NCBI RefSeq assembly: GCF_024979295.1
Contig: NZ_JANLCJ010000004.1
Coordinates: 248,001-312,000 of the forward strand
DNA from: Herbiconiux daphne
GTDB taxonomy: Bacteria; Actinomycetota; Actinomycetes; Actinomycetales; Microbacteriaceae
Direction of reading: 5' to 3'
DNA length: 64,000 bases
In this document: in pieces, positions 48,684 through 57,382 of the stretch
How the letters are laid out: every line of letters begins with the position of its first letter
Position numbering within the stretch: position 1 is the first letter of the stretch
Made by a program: the position numbers and the translations under genes
Notes under the pieces: model-generated
Told to the model about the DNA's origin: nothing
What the model saw: only the letters and a program-made list of their open reading frames with translations
Databases searched by the model: none

Positions 48684-50187
48684 GCAGCAGCGGGGCATCC
48701 GTCACCGGCACGTCGACGTGCATGTGCGTGCAGGTGTCGTCGAACTCGGTCCAGTTCGTCAGGTGCACCGACACGCCCGCCGAGGCCCGGCAGCCCGCCT
48801 GACCCACGCGCGCACCGACCGGCATCACCGGGTCGAGCAGCGTGATCATGCGCAGGGTGTTCACGTCGCTGCCGTTGAGGCTCTGGTTGTTGAGCAGGTA
48901 GAAGTCGACCGCGTGGCCGCCGCCGTCGATGTAGTGCGACGAGCTCGAGCCCGCGCCCTCGATCTGGCCGGTGCACTTGCGGTTGATGTCGCTGACGCCC
49001 ACCTGGTCGAAGTTGCGCACGGCGATCGCGATGATCTCGAGGATGCGGTAGTCGACGCCGCAGTCGGCGACGGTGACCCCCTGCGCGATCCAGCGGATCT
49101 CTTTCAGGTGGTCGGGCGTGGAGCCCACGAGCTTGCCGGCATCCATGGCGTTCACGAGCTCCTGGGCCAGTGAGCGGCCCACCAGCAGCTGCGCGGTCGA
49201 GTAACCGGCGGCTTGCAGCTCGCCGGCATCCGTCACGCCGTAGCCGTCGCGGTCGACGACCTCGCTCGACGACGCCCCCGCGGTGATGAGCTGCTGGGTG
49301 GCCGGAGCGGAGTTCGCGTTGAGGCTGAGGTTGACCACGTTGACATCGACCGGGCTGGCCGAGACGGTCGACGGGATGGCGGTGACGGCGGTGATGCCGA
49401 GCACGAAGGCCATGGCGACGCCGCTGAGCCCCGTCTTCGCCCAGGCCGAGCGCCGCGACCGCGGAGCGCCGGCCGAGCGCTTCGCGAAGCGGCGTGAACG
49501 TGCGGCGGCCGCGGGAAGGGCGAGGGCGTGGGCCGACGGCGTCGCCTCGGCGAGCGCGGCGGCACGGGCGTCGTGGGTGTCACGGCTCAGCGCGAGCGAG
49601 CGGGCCCGGGGCGTGTAGGTCGCGGCGACGTGCATCGGGATCTCGGTCGTGGCCAGGCCGTCGAACTCCGACTCCGCCTCGACGGGTTCGAGCGCGAGCT
49701 CCACCGCGGGCTCGAGGGGTGCTGAGCCGATCTCGGCGATCTCGAGCGTCGCGAGCTCCTCGGCCTGGAGCTCGAGCTGGCGCTGCCGTTCGAGCTGCTC
49801 CCGCTCGCGCACCTGGCGGCGGGTGAGCGGAGCGGGTTCGGCGGGCTTCACGACCACGATCTCGGTGGTGACCACGGGCACCGGCGCCCGTTCGGCCCCA
49901 CGCTGCTCGCGCTCGGACTCCGCACGCTGCTGTGCCTCCGCACGCTTCTCCGCCTCGCGCTGCTCGCGCAGGTGCCGCCGGGTGAGCGGGGTCGACGAGG
50001 ATGCGTCGAGGTTCGCTCCGCGAGACGGCATGCCGTCTGATCGCGAGTCCGGAGGTGTCAAACTGGAGAGCTTTCGGGTTCTGGTGCTGGCCTTGATCCG
50101 GGGCAGTGGAGCCACTGCCGCGGGCCCTTCGACATTAGCCGGTGCTGCCTGAAAAATTCCAGGGCGCGCGCCGATCTCCATCGACAT
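48646..50187 (-). CDS. Membrane-anchored cell-wall protein with disordered N-terminus and M15-like C-terminus
   Basis: A 513-residue protein. Residues 1-255 are charged and Ala-rich with a Glu/Arg/Gln coiled stretch (REQREAEKRAEAQQRAESER) and TRR points. A membrane segment follows (GLSGVAMAFVLGITAVTAIP). The linker VDRDGYGVTDAGELQAAGYS matches that of the M23 protein at 24536-26581. The C-terminal domain has His418, HAVDFY (His425, Asp428) and CTHMHVDV (His488, His490), a pattern like LAS/M15 D,D-peptidases. Peptidase activity is inferred. An iron-box-like site lies 13 nt upstream. The start could instead be the ATG near 50032. Confidence 0.75.
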   Translation of the reverse strand: MSMEIGARPGIFQAAPANVEGPAAVAPLPRIKASTRTRKLSSLTPPDSRSDGMPSRGANLDASSSTPLTRRHLREQREAEKRAEAQQRAESEREQRGAERAPVPVVTTEIVVVKPAEPAPLTRRQVREREQLERQRQLELQAEELATLEIAEIGSAPLEPAVELALEPVEAESEFDGLATTEIPMHVAATYTPRARSLALSRDTHDARAAALAEATPSAHALALPAAAARSRRFAKRSAGAPRSRRSAWAKTGLSGVAMAFVLGITAVTAIPSTVSASPVDVNVVNLSLNANSAPATQQLITAGASSSEVVDRDGYGVTDAGELQAAGYSTAQLLVGRSLAQELVNAMDAGKLVGSTPDHLKEIRWIAQGVTVADCGVDYRILEIIAIAVRNFDQVGVSDINRKCTGQIEGAGSSSSHYIDGGGHAVDFYLLNNQSLNGSDVNTLRMITLLDPVMPVGARVGQAGCRASAGVSVHLTNWTEFDDTCTHMHVDVPVTDAPLLLTDADAPVLASQ

Positions 50188-50199
50188 GCATCTTTCGAG

Positions 50200-50221
50200 G
50201 CAGGGCAGCCTTACCTAAGCT
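50200..50221. promoter_or_regulatory. DtxR/IdeR-like iron box overlapping a -10 element
   Basis: On the minus strand TTAGGTAAGGCTGCCCTGC (50218-50200) matches the DtxR/IdeR consensus TTAGGTTAGGCTAACCTAA at 14 of 19 positions, with the best half intact. On the plus strand TAAGCT (50216-50221) is a -10 for the ATPase gene, overlapped by the box. This is the expected place for repression by an iron-loaded regulator. It lies between two divergent genes. Confidence 0.6.
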
Positions 50222-50266
50222 GGGGGTGCGCGGCGCACGCTGATGGCCGCCGGCACGAAAGGCGCC

Positions 50267-52012
50267 ATGAGTTCGACCCGCCCCGCCATCCGGGTGTCGG
50301 ATGTGCGCATCCGGCACCTCGACAGCCTGATCGACACGCCCGACGGCGTGTCGTTCGAGGTGCGGCCCGGCGAGGTCGTGCTCGTGCTGGGCCCGTCGGG
50401 CAGCGGCAAGTCGACGCTGGCCCTCGCGCTCGACGGGCTCGTTCCCCACGCGGTTCCGGCGACGCTCGAGGGCACGGTCGCCGTCGACGGCGTGCCGACC
50501 GTCGACACCTCGGTCGCGTGGTTGAGCGAGCGGGTGTCGATGGTGTTCCAAGATCCCGATGCCCAGATCGTCACGGGCACCGTGCTCGACGAGGTGTGCT
50601 TCGGGCCCGAGAACCTGTCGTTGCCGGTCGCCGACGTTCTCGAGCGGGCCGAGACGGCACTTCGTCAGGTGAAACTCTGGCACCGGCGCACCGAGAACCC
50701 CGATCGGCTGTCGGGCGGCGGCCGGCAGCGCCTGGCGATCGCCTGCGCGCTGGCCCTGCGATCGCCCGTGATCGTGCTCGACGAGCCCACCGCGAACCTC
50801 GATCCGGTGGGCATCGACGAGGTCTACGCGGTGCTCGCCGACCTGGTGAGCGACGGCTCGCGGGCGCTCGTGCTGATCGAGCACAACCTCGACGCCGCCA
50901 TCGGGCTGGTCGACCGGGTGGTGGTGCTCGATCGCGAGGGCCGGCTGGCATTCGACGCCCCGGTCGACGAGGTCATGCGCGACCACGCCGACGAACTGCT
51001 CGGTCTCGGTGTGTGGCTGCCCACCGCCACGCTCGCGGCGCTGCGCCTGCGCGCGGCGGGCGTCGCCGTGGCCCGGCTGCCGCTCACCCCGGCCGAACTC
51101 ACCGCGCTGCTCGACGCCCTGCCCGGTCGTGCAGCCGGGCCGGCTCTTCCGGCCGCTCCGGCCTTTCCGTCAGCTCCGGCCCTCCCGTCTGCCCTACCGG
51201 CACCCGACCCCTTGCCGGCCATCCGGGTGACCGGCCTCCGGGTGTCGAGGTCGCGCACCGAGCTGCTGCACGGCATCGATCTCGAGGTGGCGGCGGGGTC
51301 GTTCGTCGCCGTCGTGGGCACGAACGGCGCGGGCAAGACCACGCTGTTGCAGGCGATCGCGGGCGTCGTCGCCCCGCCCCGCGGAGCGGTCGACGTGCTC
51401 GGCCTCGACCCGGCCCGGGCCGACGTGCGGCGGCTCGCCGGCACGATCGGGTTCGTCTTCCAGAACCCCGAGCACCAGTTCATCCGCAGCACCGTGGCCG
51501 ACGAGCTCGCCCATTCGCTCGAACTGCAGCACCTCGACCGCAGCGAGATCGACCGCCGGGTCGACCGCATGCTGCAGCGCTTCGGTCTCGAGAACCACCG
51601 CGACACGCATCCGTTCCTGCTCTCGGGCGGGCAGAAGCGCCGCCTGTCGGTCGGCACCGCGCTCATCGCCGGCGCGCCGGTGCTGGCGCTCGACGAGCCG
51701 ACGTTCGGGCAGGATCGCGAGCGCGCCGCCGAGCTGCTCGACATGCTGAAGCAGCTCAACGACGCCGGCACCACCGTGCTCGTGGTCACGCACGACGTTC
51801 AGCTCGTGGCCGACTACGCCAGTCACATGGTGGTGCTCGCCGACGGAGAGGTGCAGGCGCAGGGCCCGACCGCCCGCATCCTCGCCTCGGGTGCGCTCGA
51901 GGCGGCGGGCCTTCGCGCACCGCCGCTCGTGCGGGCCATGCGTGCGGCCGCCGACCCGGCGTGGCACGCGGTCACCCGGCTCCGCGACCTCGACCGGGTG
52001 GCGGCGTCGTGA
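50267..52012 (+). CDS. ECF transporter energy-coupling ATPase, two fused domains (EcfA1-EcfA2)
   Basis: A 581-residue double ABC ATPase. First domain: Walker A GPSGSGKST, signature LSGGGRQR, Walker B VIVLDEPTANLDP. A Pro/Ala-rich linker spans about residues 285-320. Second domain: Walker A GTNGAGKTT, QNPEHQFI, signature LSGGQKRRLSVGTAL, Walker B VLALDEPTFGQD. This is the YkoD/CbiO-like fusion. ATG at 50267 has AAAGG 5 nt upstream and is preferred to an ATG at 50243. The stop overlaps the T-component start as GTGA. Confidence 0.9.
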   Translation: MSSTRPAIRVSDVRIRHLDSLIDTPDGVSFEVRPGEVVLVLGPSGSGKSTLALALDGLVPHAVPATLEGTVAVDGVPTVDTSVAWLSERVSMVFQDPDAQIVTGTVLDEVCFGPENLSLPVADVLERAETALRQVKLWHRRTENPDRLSGGGRQRLAIACALALRSPVIVLDEPTANLDPVGIDEVYAVLADLVSDGSRALVLIEHNLDAAIGLVDRVVVLDREGRLAFDAPVDEVMRDHADELLGLGVWLPTATLAALRLRAAGVAVARLPLTPAELTALLDALPGRAAGPALPAAPAFPSAPALPSALPAPDPLPAIRVTGLRVSRSRTELLHGIDLEVAAGSFVAVVGTNGAGKTTLLQAIAGVVAPPRGAVDVLGLDPARADVRRLAGTIGFVFQNPEHQFIRSTVADELAHSLELQHLDRSEIDRRVDRMLQRFGLENHRDTHPFLLSGGQKRRLSVGTALIAGAPVLALDEPTFGQDRERAAELLDMLKQLNDAGTTVLVVTHDVQLVADYASHMVVLADGEVQAQGPTARILASGALEAAGLRAPPLVRAMRAAADPAWHAVTRLRDLDRVAAS

Positions 52013-52818
52013 CGGATGCCGCGCGCGACCCCTATGCCGAGGCGGCCGACCACGGGCCGCTCCGGTTTCTTCACCGACTCAACCCGCTGGCGAAGATCGC
52101 GGGGCCGCTGCCGGCGATGATCGTGCTGATCTTCTCGCACGACGTCGCGGTGCCGCTCGCCTTCATCGTGATCGCGCTCGCCCTGCTGATCGTGGGCGCC
52201 CAGTTGTCGGCGCGCTCCGCGCTCGGGCTGTTCGTGGTGCTGCCGCTCGCGGTCGCGGTGCTGACGGTGAGCTTCGGGCTCTGGACCGACGCGAGCCGGG
52301 TCGACAGCACCCCCGTGCTCGTGCAGGTCGGCGACTACCGGCTCTACCTCGGTGCCCTCGGCGTGGGTGGCACGACGGCGCTGCGGCTCGCCGGCATCCT
52401 GCTGCTGTCGCTCGTCGCCGGCCTCACCACCACCGGGCCCGACCTCGTGCGCGCCACCGTGCAGCAGTTGCGGGTGCCCTACCGCATCGGCTACACGGCT
52501 TTGGCGGCCTACCGCTTCGTGCCGCGGTTCGGCTACGAGCTCGAGGTGATCCGGCAGGCGCATCGGGTGCGCGGCATGGCGGGCGGGCGCGGGCCGGTGG
52601 CCGGCATCCGTCGCCGTATTGGCTACGTGGTGCCGCTGCTGGCCGGTGGCATCCGCCATGCCGAGCGCGTGGCCCTCGCCATGGATTCACGGGCGTTCGG
52701 AGCCTCACCGCACCGCACCGAGCGGCACCTGGTGCCGTTCCGGGCCCGCGACGTGGTGTTCGTGCTGGTGTTCTGGGCGGCGACCGCCGCCGTCGTGATC
52801 GGAGTGATGAACGCATGA
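52009..52818 (+). CDS. ECF transporter transmembrane (T) component
   Basis: A 269-residue EcfT/CbiQ-type protein. It has hydrophobic segments (AMIVLIFSHDVAVPLAFIVI; LGLFVVLPLAVAVLTVSFGL; TALRLAGILLLSLVAGLTTT) and the coupling-helix region LAAYRFVPRFGYELEVIRQA, then HRVRGM and ALAMDSRAFG. GTG overlaps the ATPase stop. It joins the S component to the ATPase pair. Confidence 0.9.
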   Translation: MTDAARDPYAEAADHGPLRFLHRLNPLAKIAGPLPAMIVLIFSHDVAVPLAFIVIALALLIVGAQLSARSALGLFVVLPLAVAVLTVSFGLWTDASRVDSTPVLVQVGDYRLYLGALGVGGTTALRLAGILLLSLVAGLTTTGPDLVRATVQQLRVPYRIGYTALAAYRFVPRFGYELEVIRQAHRVRGMAGGRGPVAGIRRRIGYVVPLLAGGIRHAERVALAMDSRAFGASPHRTERHLVPFRARDVVFVLVFWAATAAVVIGVMNA

Positions 52819-53639
52819 AACAGGTCAGACCCCAGAACGCCCACGTCATCCTCGCCGAGGTGGCGCGCACCGAGCGGGTGAGCCCGAACGTCGTGCGGGT
52901 GACCTTCGGCGGCGAGGCGCTGCGGCAGTTCGAGCCGATGGGGCTCGATCAGTGGTTCCGCCTCTTCCTGCCGCGCGCGGGGCAAGACGTGCTGCGTCTG
53001 CCGACCCGCTCGAGCGCCCTCTGGTATGCGCAGTTCCTCCGCATGCCGAAGCAGCAGCGGCCCTACGTGCGCAACTACACGGTGCGCGCCTACCGGGCCG
53101 CGGGAACCCCGGCCGGCGGGGGCGTGCTCGCGCATCCCGAGCTCGACGTCGACTTCGTCGTGCACGAGCCGGCCTCGGGCCCCGCGTCGGACTGGGCGGT
53201 GAGCGCCCGACCCGGCGCGACCGCCGGCATCCTCGACCAGGGTGTCACCTACGTGGCCGACCCCGCCGTCGACTGGCATCTCATCGTCGCCGACGAGACC
53301 GGCCTGCCGGCGGCCGCGGGGGTGCTGGCCGCACTACCGCGCCAGGCCCGGGGGCACGCGTTCCTGGAACTTCCGGATGCCGCCGACGCCCAACCCCTCG
53401 ACGCACCACCCGGCCTCGCCGTGCACTGGCTGCCGCGCACCGACCATCGCACCCCCGGGGTGCTCGCCCTCGAGACCGTCGCGGGGGGGCCGCTCGAACC
53501 CGGCCGCGGGTATGCGCACCTGGTGGGCGAGTCAGCGCTCGTGACCGGTCTGCGGCGCCATCTGGTAGCGGCCGGGATGGGCAAGGGCGACATCACCTTC
53601 GTGGGCTACTGGCGTTCCGGCCACGCGGCCGCGGGCTGA
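52815..53639 (+). CDS. Siderophore-interacting protein (FAD/NADPH ferric reductase)
   Basis: A 274-residue ViuB/SIP-family flavoprotein. The N-terminal FAD domain ends in the diagnostic YVRNYTVRAYR (about residues 91-101) with VDFVVHEPASGPASDWA. The C-terminal SIP domain includes LIVADETGLPAAAGVLAALP and the end segment GKGDITFVGYWRSGHA. It reduces Fe(III)-siderophore in the cytosol to release iron. ATG overlaps the T-component stop as ATGA, so it is coupled to an ECF transporter, an unusual partner. It supports an iron-chelate, heme-like or cobalt ligand for that transporter. Confidence 0.9.
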   Translation: MKQVRPQNAHVILAEVARTERVSPNVVRVTFGGEALRQFEPMGLDQWFRLFLPRAGQDVLRLPTRSSALWYAQFLRMPKQQRPYVRNYTVRAYRAAGTPAGGGVLAHPELDVDFVVHEPASGPASDWAVSARPGATAGILDQGVTYVADPAVDWHLIVADETGLPAAAGVLAALPRQARGHAFLELPDAADAQPLDAPPGLAVHWLPRTDHRTPGVLALETVAGGPLEPGRGYAHLVGESALVTGLRRHLVAAGMGKGDITFVGYWRSGHAAAG

Positions 53640-53687
53640 GCGCCAGGCGCGTAGGGCACGGCGCGTAGGGCTGGGGTTTCTACGGCG

Positions 53688-54650
53688 TCAGACCCGGCCG
53701 CGCGACGGCAGCGACACCACGAGCACGGCGACCACCACGAGGGCGGCGGCGATGGGGGTCGTCCAGTCGATCGAGTGCCCCGAGCCCGGGGCGATCACGT
53801 CGATGACGATCGACCCGGCGAGCTGGCCCGACACCGAGCACAGGCCGAGCAGCAGCACGCCGGTCGTGCGCACGGCGGTCGCCAAACCGAAGATGAACGT
53901 GACGCCGAGCGGTGCGCCCAGGTAGAGCCACCATTCCGTGGGGTAGACGGCCGGGAACCCGCCGGCGAGCGCCGCGTGCACGAGCGCGATCACGATCAGC
54001 ACGAGCGCGCCCGCGATGAAGTTGAACAGGGTGGATGTCACGGCCGATCCGCTCGCGCCCGCGACGCGTCCGTTCGCCGCCTGCTGCACGGCGACCGCTG
54101 CGCCGGCGATCAACGGCAGCACGAGCATCCACAGCGGGATGTCGGGGGTGATGTGCGCCGACACCGACCAGGCCACGACGGCGAGCGCGATCGCCGCGCC
54201 CAGCACGCGGCGCACGGTGAGGTAGCGGCGGCCGCCCGGGCCGATGCCGATGCGGTCGACCACGAGGCCGCTCACGGTCTGGCCGCCGATGAAGGCGACC
54301 GTGAACAGCGAGACCCCCACCACGGCCGACGCCAGTCCTTGCGAGAGCACGAACACGGCGCCGCCGACCCCGGCGAAGAGCATCCACGCCGGCAGACGGC
54401 GCCCGCGCACCTCGGCCAGGGCGACGCTCGTTCCGCGCCGCGCAGAGGGCATCGCCAGAACGATGAGGGCAACGATTCCGAGCCCGATCGAGAAGCTGAT
54501 CGCCGCGGCGGTGAAGCCGTCACCCAGACGGTGACCGAGTTCACCGTTGATGCGCGACTGCGTCGCCATGAGCACCCCGCACACGACGGCGACGCCGACC
54601 GCCGCCCAGAGGGGCAGACGGCCGGCGTTCGACGGTGGTGCGGTGGTCAT
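53688..54650 (-). CDS. DMT superfamily transporter, DUF606/YdcZ type
   Basis: A 320-residue membrane protein with ten spans in two DUF606 repeats (MATQSRINGELGHRLGDGFT; VQQAANGRVAGASGSAVTST). Substrate unknown; a fused double-domain version of the usual 150-residue pair. It starts 16 nt after the helicase stop and may be co-transcribed with it. The 48 nt to the right contain two copies of GGCGCGTAGGG. Confidence 0.87.
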   Translation of the reverse strand: MTTAPPSNAGRLPLWAAVGVAVVCGVLMATQSRINGELGHRLGDGFTAAAISFSIGLGIVALIVLAMPSARRGTSVALAEVRGRRLPAWMLFAGVGGAVFVLSQGLASAVVGVSLFTVAFIGGQTVSGLVVDRIGIGPGGRRYLTVRRVLGAAIALAVVAWSVSAHITPDIPLWMLVLPLIAGAAVAVQQAANGRVAGASGSAVTSTLFNFIAGALVLIVIALVHAALAGGFPAVYPTEWWLYLGAPLGVTFIFGLATAVRTTGVLLLGLCSVSGQLAGSIVIDVIAPGSGHSIDWTTPIAAALVVVAVLVVSLPSRGRV

Positions 54651-54666
54651 GCGACGAGTGGGCGCC

Positions 54667-57111
54667 TCAGTCGCGGGTTCCCGCGGCCACGATCTCGTGA
54701 TCGGCGGCGAGCTCCCGCACGAGGGTGTCGCCCGGAGCGACCGTGATCATCTCGGCCTCGATCTCGGCGCGGCCGAGCAGCTCCTGCATGCGGCGACCAC
54801 GGCTGCGCGGAATGAGCGTGACGACGGTGCCCTTCTTGCCGGCGCGGCCGGTGCGGCCGGCGCGGTGCAGGTAGGTCTTGTACTCGTCGGGCGCGTCGGC
54901 CTGGATGACGAGATCGATGTCGTCGACGTGGATGCCGCGGGCTGCGACATCCGTCGCCACCAGCACGCTGACGCGGCCGCTCGTGAGCTGGGCCAGGTTG
55001 CGCGTGCGGCGCGACTGGTTGAGGTCGCCGTGCAGGCTCGTGGCCGGGAAGCCCGCGTCTTCGAGCTGCTCGGCGAGCATCTCGGCATAGGCGCGGGTGC
55101 GGGCGAAGATGAGCGTCTTGCCGTCGCGGTCGGCGAGCTGGCGGATGATCTCGCTCTTGTCGCGGCTCTCGACGATCAGCACGCGGTGGTCGATGGTCGA
55201 CGACGCCTGGTCTTCGCCGGCGACCTCGTGCACGCTCGGGTTCACGAGGAACTCGTCGACGAGGTTGGCCACGCCCTTGTCGAGGGTGGCCGAGAAGAGC
55301 AGCTTCTGGCCGCCGTCTTTGGTGTGACGCAGAATGCGCTGCACCGGCTCGAGGAAGCCCAGGTCGCACATGTGGTCGGCCTCGTCGAGCACCGTGATGG
55401 TGACCTCGCTGAGGTCGAGCCGACGCTGCTCGATCAGGTCTTCGATGCGGCCGGGCGTGCCGATGATGATGTCGACACCGCGCTGCAGGGCACCCACCTG
55501 GCGGGCCTGGGGCACGCCACCGTAGATCTGGGTGGTGAAGAGGCCGACGGCGCGCGCGATGGGCTGAACGGTGCGGTCGATCTGCAGGGCCAGCTCGCGA
55601 GTCGGAGCGAGGATGAGCGCGCGGGGCTTGCGGCCCGGCTTGCGGTTGGCGCCGCCGCCGTTCTCCATCAGGCGCTCCACGAGGGGGGCGCCGAAGGCGA
55701 TGGTCTTGCCGGATCCGGTGCGACCGCGGCCGAGCACGTCGCGGCCCTTCAGCACCTCGGGGATGGTGGCCGACTGGATCGGGAACGGGCTCTCGGCGCC
55801 GAGCTCACCGAGCACGCGCACGATGTTGCCGCCGAGTCCGAGGCTCGCGAAGGTCGCGCCCTCGACCTCTTCGGCCAGCGTGGCCTGGGCCTCGAGGCGC
55901 TCGAGCACCACGTCGTCGTCACCGTGGAAGGCGGGCTTGGCGTCGCGGCTCGGGTAGAAGTCGCTGCCGCGGTCGGCGCGGTCGCTGCGCGGGGCGCGGT
56001 CGGCACGGTCGTAGCCGCCGCTGCGGGGGGCGCGGTCGTCGCGGTCGAACGAGCGCTTCGGGCGGTCGTCGAACGAGCGGGCCGGGCGGTCGTAGCCGCC
56101 GGTGCGGGGGGCGCGGTCGCCGTAGGCGGGGCGCTCGCTGCGGTCGGCACGGGCCGGGCGGTCGGCGCGGTCGGCACGGTCATAGCCGGTCGTGCGGGGC
56201 GCGCGGTCGCTCGTGGCCGGACGGTCGCCGTAGGCGGGGCGCTCGGTGCGGGCCGGACGCTCGGCACGGTCGTAGCCGCCGGTGCGCGGAGCGCGGTCGC
56301 CGTAGGCGGGACGGTCGGCGCGGTCGTAGCTGCGCTTGGGGCGGTCGTCGTAGCTGCGCGCGGGGCGGTCGGCGCGCTCGCCGGGCTGGTAGTCGGCCGT
56401 GGGGCGCGCGCTGCGGTTGTAGCCGCGGTCATCGGCGCGCGGGGGCTTGCCACCCGCGGCGCGCTCGGCGCCACGCTCGGCGGCGGCAGCAGCACGGCGC
56501 TCTTCGTTGCGGGCGTCGTTCCACAGCTGGCGGTCGGTGCGCTTCGGAGCGCCACCGCGGCCGCCCTCGCGAGCGGAACGGTCGGAGAAGGAACGGTCAG
56601 AAGACGAACGGTCGTAGGAGGAACGCTCGCCGCGGTCGTAGGCCGGGCGGTCGCCGCGGTCGTAGGCCGGCCGGTCACCGCGGTCGTACGACGGGCGGTC
56701 GGAACGGTCGCCGCGGTCATAGGCCGGGCGCTCCGAGCGGCCGGTTCCGGTGCCCGACTTGTGGAAGCCGTTCTCCCGGCTGGGTCGCTCGTAGCCGCCG
56801 CGTGCCGGGCGATCGTAGCCGCCGCGCTCGCCCTCGCGGGCCGGGCGGCCGCCGTTGCGGTCGTTGTAGAGCGGTCGCTCAGAGCGCTCCGTGTAGGAGG
56901 GGCGCTCGGCGCCACGGCCGCTGGGCGCGGCACCACGCGAGGCGCGGTCGTCGGCGTTCCAGCGCTGCTTGCGCGGCGAGGTCTCGTCGACGGCCTTGTA
57001 GCCGCGGTGTCCGGGGCTGCGGCTGCCGGCCTTCGGGCCGCCCTTGCCGGGCGTGCGGGGCTCGTAGTTCTTGGCGGCTTTGAAGCCACCGGATTTGTTG
57101 GTCTTGGGCAT
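54667..57111 (-). CDS. DEAD-box RNA helicase with long Arg/Gly/Asp/Tyr repeat N-terminus
   Basis: An 814-residue protein. Residues 1-60 are basic. Residues about 60-395 are disordered repeats of units such as RPAYGDRAPRTGGYDR and RPSYDRGDRPAYDRGD. The helicase core begins near 415: Q-motif PFPIQSATIPEVL, motif I GRTGSGKT, PTRELALQ, motif II VLDEADHMCDLGF, motif III FSATL, and motifs V-VI VATDVAARGIHV and HRAGRTGRAG. The end is short and lacks a DbpA-type domain. Such helicases unwind structured RNA in the cold or in ribosome assembly; the repeats suggest condensate formation. ATG at 57111 has GGAAAG 6 nt upstream. Confidence 0.93.
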   Translation of the reverse strand: MPKTNKSGGFKAAKNYEPRTPGKGGPKAGSRSPGHRGYKAVDETSPRKQRWNADDRASRGAAPSGRGAERPSYTERSERPLYNDRNGGRPAREGERGGYDRPARGGYERPSRENGFHKSGTGTGRSERPAYDRGDRSDRPSYDRGDRPAYDRGDRPAYDRGERSSYDRSSSDRSFSDRSAREGGRGGAPKRTDRQLWNDARNEERRAAAAAERGAERAAGGKPPRADDRGYNRSARPTADYQPGERADRPARSYDDRPKRSYDRADRPAYGDRAPRTGGYDRAERPARTERPAYGDRPATSDRAPRTTGYDRADRADRPARADRSERPAYGDRAPRTGGYDRPARSFDDRPKRSFDRDDRAPRSGGYDRADRAPRSDRADRGSDFYPSRDAKPAFHGDDDVVLERLEAQATLAEEVEGATFASLGLGGNIVRVLGELGAESPFPIQSATIPEVLKGRDVLGRGRTGSGKTIAFGAPLVERLMENGGGANRKPGRKPRALILAPTRELALQIDRTVQPIARAVGLFTTQIYGGVPQARQVGALQRGVDIIIGTPGRIEDLIEQRRLDLSEVTITVLDEADHMCDLGFLEPVQRILRHTKDGGQKLLFSATLDKGVANLVDEFLVNPSVHEVAGEDQASSTIDHRVLIVESRDKSEIIRQLADRDGKTLIFARTRAYAEMLAEQLEDAGFPATSLHGDLNQSRRTRNLAQLTSGRVSVLVATDVAARGIHVDDIDLVIQADAPDEYKTYLHRAGRTGRAGKKGTVVTLIPRSRGRRMQELLGRAEIEAEMITVAPGDTLVRELAADHEIVAAGTRD

Positions 57112-57382
57112 GATTCTTTCCGGGTTATCTCGAAATGCGCACACCTCAACACCGAATGTGTTGGCAGTGCTAACTAGATCCCGGGGAGTAGCCGGGGCCG
57201 TGTCGTACGCGACATTCACCAGTGACCAGCGCATCCATTGCACTGACTGGGAAACCGGCCCACCAGACTTACAAACCCTTCCGCGATGCAACTCGCGGTG
57301 TCCAGAGCCGACTGACCAACGTTACACGAGCAACGCCGGCTTGTCGACCACCGCGGCGGCGGCATCCGGATGCCGCGGCCGA

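Noticed and set aside
57147..57173. A TTAGCACT half-site like the HrcA CIRCE element before the helicase
   Set aside because: With the required 9-nt spacing the second half matches at only about two of nine positions. The nearby CAACAC/GTGTTG repeat is too short to call.
54547..57177. A long plus-strand open frame (876 codons) opposite the DEAD-box helicase, rich in Ala/Val/Gly/Arg repeats
   Set aside because: It is the mirror of the helicase repeat region and core, which show real motifs on the minus strand. The low stop frequency follows from GC-rich repeats.
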